This document shows positions 1-12,913 of a DNA stretch of 64,000 nt, one piece after another. The notes under the pieces are model-generated. The model saw only the letters and a list, made by a program, of their open reading frames with translations. It made no database searches and was not told the origin of the DNA. Every line of letters starts with the position of its first letter. Position 1 is the first letter of the stretch. Both the position numbers and the translations under genes were made by a program. This DNA comes from Pilatotrama ljubarskyi (Eukaryota > Basidiomycota > Agaricomycetes > Polyporales > Polyporaceae), in the NCBI GenBank assembly GCA_022385805.1, contig MU277703.1, forward strand, positions 124,001 through 188,000, read 5' to 3'.

Positions 1-2285
1 GAGCGCGCGCGAGACAACCTGCGCACAGCGCTTCGGGTTCTCGGCCATGAGCGCCTTGTTGAGCCCGGAGGACTGCAGGTAGAGGTTGCCCCGCGCGGAG
101 ACGGCCATAACGGTCTGCAGACCGAGGCGCAGTTTAACGGCGTCCATGGCGTCGGTGTAGTCCTTGATCAGGTTGTTGATGTCCGAGATGAACTCAGCGT
201 CATGCTCGTCGTTCGGCGAGAACGGGCCCGGGGCGTCGCCGCTGTCAGGGATCGTGCTGTCGTACTGGGAAACGACGAACTTCAGGGCGCGATTGACGAA
301 GTTACCGAAGCTGAACGGGCTCAGTCAGCATGGCTATCAGCGTATAGGGGTTTCGGGCATCGCGCACGCACTTGTTCAGCAAGACGTTGTTGTTCGCAGC
401 AATCTAAGGACAGGTCAGCGCCTAGTGTGGTTGGCGACAAGCAGCATGACTTACCAGGTCTGCCCAAGAGAACATAGCATCCGCCGTCTCCGGTCTCGCC
501 GAGATGAGATAGTATCTCCATACAGACGGAGGAATACCGGTCTCCTTCGCTGCCGGCCCGAACACGCCACGATTGTGGCTCTTCGAGAACTTGCCCCCCT
601 CGTAATTGAGGTATTCTGTTCTCCGCCAGTCACCATGAGCAAACGATCCAGGGCACACGATCAAACACGGGTCTCACCAGTAGTGGAGAGATGGTGCAGC
701 ATAGTCCATGGGCGGCCATCGCCGATCTGAACCGAGGGGAAGTAGATGGTATGGAAGTAGACGTTGTCCTTGCCCATGAACTGGTACAGGCGGACGTTCT
801 GCTGGTCGAACCACCACTTCTTCCATTCTGACGTGTAGTTCGCGGTGATACTTGGGTAGCCGATGCATGCGTCAAACTGGGCCTTATGTGAGCGGTCTTC
901 CTTGTTAATCATGACTTCGCAGGCAGCCTACCCAAACGTCTGACAGGGATAATCAGTTCACAGGATTGACCTAGGCGCAAGGCAGTACTTACAAAGAACC
1001 TTGCTCTCCATACCCTCGTGCTCCTTGCCTTCGACGTGCGGAACCGGAACACCCCACGAAAGATCTCGCGTGACCGGAGTAGGTCGCAAGCCAGCCTTCA
1101 GTCGCGCATCGATGAGCTCCCCGTCTGCGTTAATCACCGCGTTAGGCGACCATTTGCCTTCTTTCCACGACTTCTTAATCCACTCTTCTGTACGCGGCTG
1201 GAGCGCATCGAGCTTGAGGTACATGTGCGCGGTCGTACGAGTGATGACCTTGTGCGACTTAGCGACAAGACACCTCGGGTTGATGAGATCGACCGCGTCT
1301 AGCGTGCGCCCACAGACGTCGCATTGGTCGCCACGCGCATCCTGTGATATCAATGGTCGGATCGACACAGAAGCCGGGGATGAGCGCATCGCGACTTACA
1401 TCAGAGCCGCAGTGAGGACATGTTCCCTCCACGAAGCGATCTGCAAGGAATCTGAAGCTCTGTAAGTCAAGATGCTTTCCAAACGGATCGATCACGCACT
1501 TATTGCACCCTTCGCAGAAGGTCTGTTCCTTCTCCAGCCTTTCTAGGTAACCATGCTTCGCCAGATTCAGGTATATTTCTTGGGCGATCCTGCATAATGT
1601 CAGGATATGTACTTGGTTTGGAAAATGTTGCGACTGACTGGGTATGGAGGGGAGTGGACGTCCGGCCGAAGTAGTCAAAGCTAACAACGGGATCAATATC
1701 GCGCGAGCAGTAGGAGCGATGGTGCCATACCCTAGCTCGAACCACTTGTAGGTCTCTACATGGGTCGCATTGTATTTGTCGCAGAGCTCCCTAGGAGTGA
1801 GGCCTTCCTTCAAAGCCTGGGTCTCCGTCGCAGTGCCGTACTCGTCTGTACCGCAAATGTACAGCGTCCTCCAATTCCGAGTGCCTGCACCGAGAATTGA
1901 GAGGCCGATCGACTGCGCATGTGAAGGCACTCACGGCTATAACTGTAGAGGGCACGATAGATGAACGTCAACCCACAGATGAAGACAATGACTACGTACC
2001 GGGCGAAGACGTCTGCGCTCAATGTGCTCCCGATGATGTTGCCTGAGAGAGCTTAGTACGAGAAGACCATAGTGGGCCGGGAGGACTTACGTACCGAGAT
2101 GGGGCACGTTATTGCAGTACGGAAGAGCAGATGTGATGAGCACGTTCTTCTCTCCCGGAGCAGGGGTACTGTGCACAAACAATGAAGCAAGTACGATAGG
2201 GAAGAGGAATGAGAACATACATAGTCTCCCCAGGTTTAGGCACCGCTCGGAGAAGGCCTTCCGCCTCCCGGATCTTGTGGGTCAT
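1..2285 (-). CDS. MES1: Cytosolic methionyl-tRNA synthetase (3' end beyond window)
   Basis: Class I aminoacyl-tRNA synthetase that charges tRNA-Met in the cytosol. Read on the minus strand, the N-terminus (ATG at 2285, [10 protein letters not shown]) is followed after an intron by the [10 protein letters not shown] segment and the HIGH-type motif PHLG at about 2100-2145. Then come the catalytic-fold block [20 protein letters not shown] (about 1800-1870), the [12 protein letters not shown] segment (about 1640-1680), the zinc-knuckle cysteines CEGCNKC, CPHCG and CDVCG (about 1310-1510), and the KMSKS-type loop [11 protein letters not shown] (about 560-600). The anticodon-domain start, [18 protein letters not shown], lies at about 260-385. 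Several short introns interrupt the gene, for example the one after KWFELG. An in-frame upstream start at 2378 is TTG, so the ATG at 2285 was preferred. The C-terminus lies beyond position 1. It is transcribed away from the AIG2-like gene, with about 600 bp between the starts. Confidence 0.95.
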
Positions 2286-2881
2286 TGCGACTGGAGCGGG
2301 TGTCGATTCCTTCAGAGAATCAGCAGAGCGATGGTGTGTAGCTAGTGAGAGCACAAAGATGCGAGGACGAGAGAGCAACGACTTGGAGAAGTGTAAGAGA
2401 AGGATTAGACCAGTGCTCGATCGCGAATTGATTCATCTAGCCGACGCGATAGAGCCCGGACTGACTCGATATAAACACCGACAAATAGCGCGTCTTTCAT
2501 CGCCACAAGTCCTCTCCAAGTTCGACGTGGACGTTTCGACGCGGCCGCGCATGCGTAGATCATGGAGATGCGCTGCTTTTCTCTAGTTTCTTTTTGAAAT
2601 ACGGTGGGTATGAAAGACGTCCGAGCTTTGCTATTAGCAAAGGCACCACACTTCTCCAGCGGGCCTGGGTTCGGGATTGCCCGCGCCGTTCGGAGTGCTA
2701 GCATTCGGCTTATCTTATCTGCTTGACGCGAACGTATCGCAGCACTTGGTACGCTCACCCAGTCGCAGCTGTGCCCACGACCGAAGCCGTACCACCTCCT
2801 GCCAGTGAGTCCCTTGGTTTACGGACATACGGCTAATCGAGCTCCCAACAAAGGCGGGGCCATAGATACATTCCATCGTTG

Positions 2882-4054
2882 ATGTCCCATTCCGCCTTTT
2901 TCTATGGTACCCTCCTTCATCCTGCCATCCTCCGCCGAGTGATCGGCCACGAGGGCGGACAGCTTGAAATATGCCCGGCAGTCCTATTGGTGAGTGCCCT
3001 ACACGAGTCTTAAGGAACAGCCCCGAGGACATCCGCCAAGGATGCCAGTCCTTGGGCCGATGGCTGTTGGCATGCTACTGCTCCCGGCAGAAGGGATCTT
3101 CACAATCTGTATTGTCGGCGCCCGCGCTCAGGTGCTAGAGTTCCACAGGGTCCTGATACTCGTGGTCTGTTCGCGTCGTATGACGACCAGGATTGCGGAG
3201 AGATGGACAGCTCGGCTCATGATCAATCTTTTGCTGTTTGTCATCCAGGAACATACCCGCCACAAAATTCGAGTACGCTCGCGACACGCAGCCCACGCGT
3301 CAGAACCGCATCTCATCAGCAGACTGACAGAATGCAGACTATCCCGCCGTGCTCCCATACAGCAAGAGCCGCACCCTCTTTGAGCAGTCAGGACGCGGCG
3401 ACCTCGCCCCGGAAGAGCGTACCGTCCGAGGAACATTCGTCCATGGCCTCAGCGACCGGGACATTTCGCTGCTAGACCTTTTCGAGGGCGACGTGAGTGT
3501 TCTTCCGACTTCCCGGGGCGATCGATGCGCCCATGACCTCTCGCAGCGCCCACGACGCCCACAAACGGTCCCGTGCGTCCGATGCAGCTTCGTTTCTGAC
3601 GCCCCCTTTCCCCCTCTATTTTCTCCAGGAATACACACGCGAAAGCGTGGCCGTCCACCCGCTCGGACCCCTCACGCCCCTCTCGTCCCACTCCGAGCCT
3701 CGGGCCTCCGCTCCAACCCCAGGGGACGCCGCAACAGATGCATACGTCGTTCCGCGAACGGCGCCGGAGCTCCCGCCGCTGAACGCCCTCCCAACCCCGC
3801 TCCCCGCCCAGACGTACATCTACGCTGGGCCGCTGGACCAGCTGAGTTCCGAGCTCTGGTCGTACGAGGACTTCGTCCGTGAGAACGCGTGGAAATGGGT
3901 GGGCACGGGGGCGGTAAATGAGGAATATTACGTGGAGGTTGACCGTCGTCGGGAAATGGACGGGAAGACGCTCTGCACGTCGATCGTCGAGACGGGGAAT
4001 GGGGCATCCGCCGCAGGACATGAAAAGGCGGCGATCGTGGAAGTCAAGCCGTAA
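2882..4054 (+). CDS. AIG2-like / gamma-glutamylcyclotransferase-fold protein
   Basis: Small protein of the AIG2/GGCT fold, whose members act on gamma-glutamyl compounds; the true substrate is not known here. Model: exons 2882-2989, 3249-3272, 3331-3492 and 3629-4054, all phase 0, giving 239 residues. Exon 1 starts MSHSAFFYGTLLHP, the family's FYGTL substrate-loop motif, followed by AILRRVIGHEGG. Exon 2 is only 24 nt (EHTRHKIR). Exon 3 carries ADYPAVLPYSKSRTLF, VRGTFVHGL and DLFEGD. Exon 4 begins EYTRESVAVHPLG. The segment after about residue 150 (EDFVRENAWKWVG) is a fungal C-terminal extension. The glutamate expected as general acid in GGCT enzymes is probably in the LFEGDEYTRE region, which is formed across the exon 3/4 junction. 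Its start is divergent from the MetRS gene. Confidence 0.85.
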
Positions 4055-4733
4055 CGCGAATGAGGGTGCATGAGGGGAACCTTGTACTCGAATACCCTAG
4101 ACTCGAAATGGAACACTGGAAGAATCCAGCATTCAGCGAGCCGCGCCGTCGCTTGTCGAGATGTTGTTCTCTTTGCACACCATCAGATTCGGGGAACAAG
4201 TATATTGCGATGCCACAGACACGCAGGCGCATGGTCCGCTTCTTTGCGCACTACACAACCACATCATCAGAATCAACACACGCCTCCGATCGAATCGTAC
4301 AGCAAGTTATGGAACAATGGGACAACACGGCAGCAGCATGAGAGAACACGGCCGAGAACACATTTATGCGACAGAGTTGGGAGAGATTGCATATAGACGA
4401 CGAAAACAAAGTGGAGCTTCGCTAGGACGGCGGAGAGGAGGTCAACGTTTATCAGCATCGAACGAACTTCAAGAGCGGTGGAACGAAGCAAGAGAAAAGC
4501 GAGGGATCCAAACAGGGAAAATCTGTATGCGTTTGTTGATACGATGGCAGGAGACATGGGAATCGAAAGCGGGGCATATGGAAATTGACGGCGTTCTGTC
4601 ATGAGTCGTAGATCTTCGTTAGATGGGCGTGGCGGCGCTCTGAGCGGTCGGGTGGAAGCCATATGTCACGGCTACCATGGCAGCCGGAAGCATAGGCATC
4701 AACGTGTCTATGGCATGAATATTGCGGCGGCGC
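4055..4733. other. Convergent intergenic stretch
   Basis: Lies between the 3' ends of the AIG2-like gene and the forkhead gene. It is more AT-rich than its flanks and holds only short overlapping frames (for example 4161-4604 +) without family motifs. Presumably 3' UTRs of both genes. Confidence 0.5.
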
Positions 4734-6994
4734 TCACTCGCGCGAGGACTCCGAGGAAGAGCTGGTGCGCCTGCCGCCGCGGGACGACCCCTGCACGAAG
4801 TGCTGGGCGTGTCCCCCGGAAGCCTGCTGCTGGGCGGCGCCCCTAGGGAGGAAACGGCCGCTGGCATCACGGGCCTGCTCGAAGCCCTGGCGAGGAGGGG
4901 CGTGGGTGTACTGAGAGTTGCGCAGCTCGTGCGCGATATTCGCGGGCAAAGTGTTTGAGCGAGGCTGCTGTAGGCGAGTGCGCGACATTCCCATGTCGAA
5001 GCTGTCCGGAGGGGGGAGGAATTGGAGAGACTGAGCCTGCATCGGCTGACCAGGACCAGGCAGCCAACCGCCATGCTGGGACCTGTTGGGTATCCCCGGC
5101 TGCTCGAACGAGGCCTGGCTAAAGCCCGGAAGGCCCATGGACGGCTGCCCGAAGGCAGGCTGTCCTCCGTAGGCATTGGCTTGGTTATTCATCTGAGCCT
5201 GAGCGCTCTGCCGAGTCTGGCGCCCATGGCTGCTCGCCTGCACATTCTGCGAGTAGGGGGAATTGCCTCGGCGGGCGACGCTGCGAGCGGCGGAGGCAGG
5301 AGGGAGGCGGGTACGGGATTGACCAACCTGGTGGCTTTGTGCCTGGGCGTGGGCCTGGGCGTCGATGTCCTGAACGAGCTGCGCAGGCGAGTGGAAGCTC
5401 TCGTCGCTGTCCATCGGATCGGGATCGCTCTCGTCGCGATCCTCCTGCGATCGCTCCTTTTGCGAGCCGTCCTCCTTGGTGCGCTTGTTGCGCTTGCGGG
5501 GGCGCTTCGTGCCAGCCCCGTCGCGGTAGTCGACGACCCAGTAGCTGCCCTTGCCGGGCTCGGTGATTGGCTTTGCGATGCGGCGGAAGCATTTGTACAG
5601 TGAGAGGTTGTGGCGGATGGAGTTCTGAAGAACGGCAGAGGCTGAGATGACCAATCACGAGAGAAAAGGGGTTCTCGACGTACCTGCCACGACTTATCGT
5701 GACGGTTCATGCGGAACCACTCAAACCTATCCTCCAGCGCGTGGTAGATCTCCTGAAGGGTGAGCCGCTTGTTGGGACTACCGAGAATAGCCAGTTGGGA
5801 CAAGATGGGGATGGACTGTCCCGGGCGCTGGCCCGGCGGGGGGTCGGCGAGGGCATTCAGGCTCAGCTCCTGATCGGGACTCAAGCCAAGCTGATGGCGC
5901 ACTTCATCCTCGTCGAGCTGATAACAGGCGTCGTCGCCCGAGCGCAGAACCGAAGGGGGGTCCGCAACGTAAGAGGGGTCGTGGTGGCGAGGCGCGTTGG
6001 CAGGGGGAAGGTGGATACGCGTCTGTCCAGGGATAACATGGTCGTTGCGAGCGTCACGACCATAGTGGAAGTCCCCGGGGTGCATCGGGATAATTGGGAG
6101 CTCAGGCGAGGGAAAGTTCGAGGTTTGCATATGCTCGGGAGAACCCATCTCGGGCGCCATTCCATGCGCTCCCACAGGCGGATATGTGAGCGTGCGTGGG
6201 CGGTAGTATGCGTGCTCGGGCTGGCGGGGGTCCATGCCGAAGCGTGCATGTTCCATCCCAATCCTTTGGCGATGTTCGTCATAGGCGGGGTAGTACTCGG
6301 GATTGAAGCCGGGAGGGTGCCCGACGCGTTGAGATTGACCGAAGGCCTGTTGATTATGGTAGAAATGGTCCCTGCCAGGCGACTCGTAGCCTACGACGCC
6401 AGTCGTCGCGCTTTCCCCGCTGCTACCGCTCATGCGGCCACTACCACCGCTTCCACCACTCCCATTCGAACCTGTGGGGCTGCTGTCGCCGCTGTGGTGA
6501 CCGTAGGGTGTCTGGGAGCAAATCAGATTAGGACACGACAAGATCAGATAAGAGCAGAGGAGGCGTACAACGTGCGGCGGCGTTGGGGTCATCGGCGGAG
6601 GCATGGCGGGGCTGAAGTTGTTGTAAGCGGGAGCAAAGGACACATCGGGGCCGGGTTGAATGAAGTTGGAGGGTTGGGAAGCACGGAAATGCCCAGATGG
6701 AACGTAAGGGGAGTCGTCGACGTAGATGGTGGCGGATGCAGGGTCGGCACGATTCTGAACAAAACCAGAGACATTTTGAGCCCCAAACGGCTCGCGGAAG
6801 ACGCCTTGGCCCTGGGGAGCCCGCTCGACGGGATACGAGTGCGCTAGGGCACCCCTATCGTCGTCAGAGACGGAATCTGAGCCAGAGCTGTGGCGACGAT
6901 ATTGCGGGTCTGGGGACGCCGCAGAGGGCGGGAGAGGTGCAGAGGTGTTTGTGGTGAACGGGTAGAAGCGCCCTGGGGAAGCGTTATTGGCCAT
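4734..6994 (-). CDS. Forkhead-domain transcription factor
   Basis: Nuclear DNA-binding regulator. Model: exons 6994-6572, 6511-5684 and 5624-4734, giving 713 residues. Translation starts at ATG 6994 ([13 protein letters not shown]); the in-frame codon at 7003 is TTG. Residues 1 to about 360 are low-complexity (Pro, Ser, Gly, His, Tyr) and rich in [13 protein letters not shown] runs, as in activation or scaffold regions. The forkhead domain spans about residues 370-465: [35 protein letters not shown], then across the intron [16 protein letters not shown] and wing motif [19 protein letters not shown] is the recognition helix. A basic stretch (KRPRKRNKR) follows as a probable nuclear signal, then a Gln/Pro/Ser-rich tail ending SSSSESSRE. 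The first intron (6512-6571) is exactly 60 nt and reads through in frame. The target pathway is unknown. Confidence 0.93.
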
Positions 6995-9900
6995 GTTTGG
7001 CAATCGACGAATGCGGTAAAAAGCGGGTAATGGTAAACGTGAGAGCCGCGAACCGCCCGTTGACGCCTTATTATCAACGAGTACTCTGCTTTAGGCAAAA
7101 AAGAGAGGGGCGGTCTGTGTGAGTTTTCCTATGGGCAGAATGATCTGTGGGCGTACGTTGGCGTACGCGCCCACAGACCCGTGCCAGCGAGGCATTTTGC
7201 ACTCACCATCGTCTTCCCTGCTCCCCGCGTGTCCGGGCTGTCGTCTGCTGGTTCAAGGGAGGAATGCAGGAGCACAAAGCATACCACCGTGCAGACCCCC
7301 GCCATCAGTTGTGCCACTCGGGCTCTCCCGGCCTAGTCCCTTTATCCTCTTCGGCTCTTCGGTTAGCGACGTGCCTGCAGTGCACGCCCGACGCTCGGCT
7401 CGCACCCCTGCGGTATCAAGGGATGATGGCCGCCATCGAATAGAGAGTCCTTGTCCTCCTTTCCTCGATGGTTAGCAGCTTCCCAATAAGGCAAGTATCC
7501 AACTCCCTGTCATGGGACGACGTCGTCCAGAAATACTTCGCACACGGACAGGCCAGAGCCCACGTACGTATGCATTGGTCCGCCATGGACGCGTGCAGTG
7601 CGTAGGAGGCTCCGGTCTGTCCGTCTGACGAATGTATGCAGTCGCCGAGTCCACACGCACCTATTTGTAGGCGCCGTCATGTCCTTGTTTCGTGCTGCAT
7701 ATGTGCAGGTGTCGGGACACGCAGTGCAGTCTGTGGGACCGGAGACGGCCTCATGAGAAAGCCATGCATCATGTCCCTGAGGTCGTCCTTCTCCGAGGCG
7801 ATCTTCAGCTGTCGCGGAATAAGCGCCCGGGAACGCCAGTCATATTGTGGACCTGGCTACTCCCTGGCACCCAGGGCTCTCCTATTGCGCGACTTTCGCC
7901 CGCGCGTCCTCCAGGGTGCCGTTCGTAGGCCTAGTACTTCCTCCGGGTTGATTGAGGGACGAGAGTGTGCGAAGTGGCCGGTTTAGGAGCGGCCACTCTC
8001 TGAATTGAGAGGCGGAAGACAAGGACAAACGTCGAGCGCGCGGCGGCTGGCACTGCTGTGTCCCTCTGACAAGTGTCCCGAACAGGCATCCCTCCCTTTC
8101 TTCGTGCGTGACGTGGTTTGCGCGGTGTCACACAACATACTGCAGCGAGGTCCCACCGGAAAGACTGCAGACCAGTCTCACTCGTTTTACCCACTCCACC
8201 ATCCGCTGGCAGCTCGTTCCCTAGGCCTGCTCAACTGCGTGCACACTGCAACCAGTCCTTCCCCAGCCCTTCCTCTGATCTCCCGCGAACTTGGACATCG
8301 CATGACTCACGCTCTGCTTATTCTTCCCCGTCGGCTTGCCACTAGGCGATTCGAATCATCGACTCCCCTACTTCCGGCCATCATCCGTATTCGCTGTTTG
8401 ACTCGCCGTCGCGGGCTGCCTGTTAACGCGCTGCCATGGAGAACAGGTACGTCCCCTCTTCAGTTCCACAATCTCTACCCTAGCTCCCAGTGGAATGCGC
8501 GCTGCACAAGCTCCTCTTATTCATCATGGTAGGGCATCGCCGCCGCTTCTCCTCTGCAGCTTTGCAAGAGCGGACACAACCCGCGCCCGTATCGCCTTCG
8601 CTTGTCACACCCTCCATGCGCAGCTTCACTCTCATATGCAAGGTCCCCTTTGCTAGTAGCTCCGCGAACGTCCCTGAACAGCCTTGCCGCTCGCATATCC
8701 GCTTCCGCAAACCATGTACATGATCGCAGGGAGCATCAGGCCATAAGATTTCGAGACGCCGCCCACAGCCGCGGCCACCCATCTGGCTTCCAGCTCTTCC
8801 TTGGAAAGAAAACTACGCATTATCCCCTGAGTCCGCCAGACGCGATTGCATGTGCAGGGGATACATCAGCCTGTAGGTATCCATCGTCTGAGATATCTGC
8901 GGCAGAACCCGAGTCTGAACAAATCGCGTAAACACCCGCAGGTGCTGAAAATATCGACCTGACCCGCAAACTGCACCTCTCGACTTATGGGCCAGGCGAT
9001 ACCGTTGCTTCGTAGGCACCAGAGTAGCAGGCTAGATACTGCTCGAGATTTCCCAAGGAATCCAGGTAGCAAGCGGGTGAAGACGGACAATGTTGCCGGT
9101 GGCCCCGGTTCCTAACATGCCCAAACACCGGGAGACACCGATTTGCAGCTGTGGCAGGCCCTCTTTGACTGATACCATACAGCTGTACTATGCGCCGTGC
9201 AGCTTCTGGGACTCGGCGGGATGCAGCAATTGTCGTCTACCTTCACTTCACGATGGACGCCTTGCTGCATCTCGGACTATCGCGGTACTGCCAGACAAAG
9301 CAACTCGTGATGGTCTCTGAGCTCACTGCTCGTGCAGACTTCTGACCCTTCGCGCGATATGAAGCATCCCTCGCCTTCGTTCTCCGGCCCCCAACATTGT
9401 ACTTACTACCTATCGGAGACGACAGGGATTGCGAGAAGCGTGAGGTTGCCGTTCCAAGCTAGTAGTATACCATTCGTAGGCTCTAGCTATATCGTCGCAG
9501 ATCCCGCATCCCCTTCCAGAAAGAACTTGAATTGCAGGGACTATGGACTGGTCAAATTCTAGTCTCCCCTAGGCAGACGTCGTAGTCAAATTCTGACGGA
9601 CGAGTCACGAGCGGAAGCTCGCGGGAAGGGACGATGAGCAATCAATTCACGATATTATGTCTCGCCTGCCGCAGCATGGAAGACTGCCTGTACTGCTCCG
9701 GCAATATCGAGTCTCCAGGCACTTGGGCGCGGCACGAAAGATATATTAAACGCTAAGATGACCGTTGTGCGTGCACCAGTGCTGCACGATTGCACTCCAT
9801 CCCGTATCTCTCATGAGTGCGCCAGCTCTTATTTGTACACACGTCCTAAGGTGTTCTGACTGATAGTTGAGGAACTGATTCCTTTCAATGCACGTCCAGC

Positions 9901-10239
9901 AAATGTCCAGCCTGATGCTCTGCCAGCGATCGTAGGGCGCGAACGTCATGTACGGATAGCCGGAGCGAATAGGACGTCGACGTTAGGCGCTGTTTACGTT
10001 ACCCTGGAGAACGCCTTCCATATCGGCAAATAACGCACGCGGAATTGAGTGCCATTATTGGCTGCGTGAACGTGAGATCAGCGCGACCGCCATGGCGCGC
10101 ATCCGCTGCTCTCGCTGGACCGTACCTTCATATAGCTCAATGACGGACGCGCTCAGGTGTCTGCTGCCCAGCCGTCCGGCCACTTCTCCCTCACTTCACT
10201 CTCTGCTGAGGAGTTCGCTCCTCGTCGTCCCATGTAGCC
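6995..10239. other. Gene-poor stretch, nothing recognised
   Basis: About 3.2 kb upstream of both the forkhead gene (-) and DUF6534 gene 1 (+). All frames are short (the longest about 175 codons at 8005-8532 +) and no protein-family motif, tRNA or repeat structure could be recognised on either strand. The part next to 6994 presumably holds the forkhead promoter and 5' UTR. The rest may be regulatory DNA or a decayed gene. Confidence 0.4.
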
Positions 10240-12485
10240 ATGACGAACTCTGGCGCTGTCACGCTTGACCTGGACACGACGTTCGTGGTAACCTCATGAG
10301 CTTGTCATACAAGTGCTATACTTGACGTCAACGTTTGCAGGATAGGTCTGATATTCATTGGATTCTTGTTCACCGGATTGTGAGCCGTCTCCCTTTCACA
10401 CTGTTCCTATGCCGTCCGCTGAATGCTGCTACAGCTTGTTCGGAGGTCGGTGGATCTTCCCCCTACCGTGTAACCCCTTTGGCGACCTTTGCTCATGGAA
10501 ACGAAGTCACCACTGCGCAGTCAGGCTGGTACTTTAGACATTACCCCACGGACCGTCCTATCCTGAGGATACTGGTACGCCCGGGCCAACGCCTGCGGAT
10601 ACCACCGTGTCTTACCTGAGACATTCAATCTAGGTCGCCACAATCTGGATCTTGGATGCAGTTCATTTGGGTCTCTATCTCGCGACAAGTGCGGACACAG
10701 GAGATTTTCAGAGTCTCCGACATACTGACCTGCACAAGTGCAGTGACCATCTACCTAGTCAAAAAGGAGGCCGCGTCCTTCGGCCGGGAGCCTTTGCCAT
10801 GGTGAGTTAGCCTCTACTGTACCATGTATCGCAGGTGTTCACACTTCAGAATTACTCCAGGACATCCAATGTACGTTCACAGCGCTCTCTAGGCTGATTG
10901 CTCGCGGACTGAGACATGCATGAAGGTTCAGCTGCTATGCAACGTATGTAGCTTCCGTTATGCGGACTTCAGTTGCACCGTTCTCACGTGTCCCCCTGGC
11001 TTCTCAGGCGTGCGCGATAGGACTGATTCATTCGTACGTCATCGGTCTGTGACAGATTGCTTCACTTACCCAGCCCGCCGCAGTTTCTATGCGTCGCGTA
11101 TCTGGACGCGTGAGTATTTGCAACCTCTACCACAGACTCGTGTATGGGGACAACACGCTGAACGGACTTACAGTCAGCAGAGAGAAGCTTCTCTTGGTAG
11201 TCATGGTAAGCAAGTTCGCCCTCTATAAGAACCTGTCTCAAGAGCCGTCGATAGGCTGCGTTCATAATGTCTACATGGGGTGAGCAGAATCCTCATATGC
11301 ACTGCATCACGAGCCGTATTGACGATAGATCGTGCGTCCTCAGTTTTTGCCATCGGTGGGTCTGAGCATCGGACTGTCTCTACCTAGTAATCTATGCTCA
11401 CAAGGCTAACCAGTGCTATTCTTCAAGACGTATGTCTTCCATCCCGTTCTCTCGTGTCTGAATCCCTCAGCCGATAACGTGCTCAGGATAATGACGGATG
11501 CTGTCGCGGAATATGTCGTGCTAGTCGCAAGTTCATTGTTCACTTCCCTGAGTTTGCAGCAGCTGACCTTGCGTAGCCATTCGACATCGCAATGAGCGCG
11601 ATGACCGCCTCGACAGATGTACTGCTGTGCGGTGCACTCGTCATCCTCCTGTCAAGGTCGCGTACTGGCACCGTAGGGTGCGTGTTTCCCCCACCTCTGA
11701 CCGACTTGCAAAGGATTGCACTAACCTGGATTCGCTTGCAGTGCTAACCGGCTCATCAACAAGCTGGTATGTGGGCGTCGTTGCCGAAGGCGATGTTCTC
11801 GTATGTCGCTTACCTCTCTGACTGTAGATGCTGTTCACTGTCAACACTGGCCTGCTTACGAGGTGCGCAACAGCAGATGTCCCGACGTGGAAGGCATGAC
11901 TTATGATCTATGTAGCGTCTACGCCATCTTGGCAGTCGTAATGGTCCGCTTGGCGGGTTAGCTTTACCCAGCGTCTCGCACTGATCACTCGCTTTCAGGT
12001 CCTGGTCTCGCCGATGACCTCCTTCTTTGTCATGTTCTACTACATTGGCGCTAGATGTAAGGCCTCGTCTGGTTCTATCGTTCAGTATACGTCTGCTGAT
12101 ACAAGGTGAACAGTGTACTCCGTCTCGCTGCTCGCAACGCTGAATAGCCGTGCGAGCCTGCGAATGGAAGCTGAGAGGATGGGAGAACGGTCACTGCCGG
12201 ATATCCAAATAACCACCCCCGAGTCGTCAACGCCTTCTGGTTCTGGGTCATCTGTACGTGCTCCATCATTCCGTTAATTCTCGCGACCCTCACGAGCAGC
12301 CGTAGTCGCGTCAGCACGAGTTCGTGGTGTCGATGGAATGCCATACACCGTCAACGTTCGACGACGGGATTTCTGTGGACGGCTCCCGCGTATATTGCGA
12401 TGGTCACAGATGCTACATGTTGCCTCCAGATGTCGAGCTTGGGACGTATCATATGCCTCCGGGGAATGGGGGATGCAGGACTTGA
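10240..12485 (+). CDS. DUF6534-type integral membrane protein (paralogue 1)
   Basis: Multi-pass membrane protein of the basidiomycete-expanded family that carries a DUF6534 domain; function unknown. The gene is cut by many introns, so no single frame is long. Recognisable pieces in order: start MTNSGAVTLDLDTTF at 10240; first membrane segment IGLIFIGFLFTG (10341-10379); WYFRHYPTDRPILRIL (10520-10572); IWILDAVHLGLYLATS (10640-10690); FYASRIW and REKLLLVVM (11080-11210); MTDAVAEYVV (11490-11522); FDIAMSAMTASTDVLL then ILLSRSRTG (11580-11690); NRLINKL; MLFTVNTGLLTR (11828-11863); SPMTSFFVMFYYIGAR (12006-12056); YSVSLLATLNSRASLRMEAE (12115-12176). The C-terminal tail EFVVSMECHTPSTFDDG ends at TGA 12483-12485. 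The piece order and spacing match paralogue 2 at 52.3-54.6 kb. Exact exon borders are uncertain. Confidence 0.78.
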
Positions 12486-12913
12486 GTACGAATAGTTCCG
12501 GAATACTTAATCGAGCGACTCGAGATGCGTTGGTAGCGCGGTCGGCAGGCTTCTGTGTAGTTCAGGTTGTCTGTTTCCTCGCATCGAGTCCTGCCTGTCA
12601 CTCGTTTGTAAGTAGTATCGCCATGCAAGTTCGCGGAGATGCCGCTCGGAGGCTCGGTCTGCACCACCGCCAGATATGGAAGGCGAAGGCTTCTGATCCT
12701 AACAAGCACAAACAACCTCTTCAAGTGACATCGATACTCATCTATGCTGACTGTCTGCCCCGCATTCATTGCTTTATCTCGTCTATCTCACAGCACTTCA
12801 GCCGGCATTATCTCGAGTAGTCGGCTGCACCGAAAGCCGATACGTAGTCCAAGATGTCATCTGCATTCACGTCCGACTTTGTCGTGAGTACTAGTACTTA
12901 AAGATCTAGGTCT

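Noticed and set aside
3449..4021. 190-codon minus-strand open frame
   Set aside because: Antisense of the AIG2-like gene.
5699..6847. 382-codon plus-strand open frame
   Set aside because: Opposite strand of the forkhead gene's first two exons; open because of biased composition, with no family motif.
8345..8370. tRNA-like GATTCGAATC box
   Set aside because: No matching acceptor, D or anticodon stems around it.
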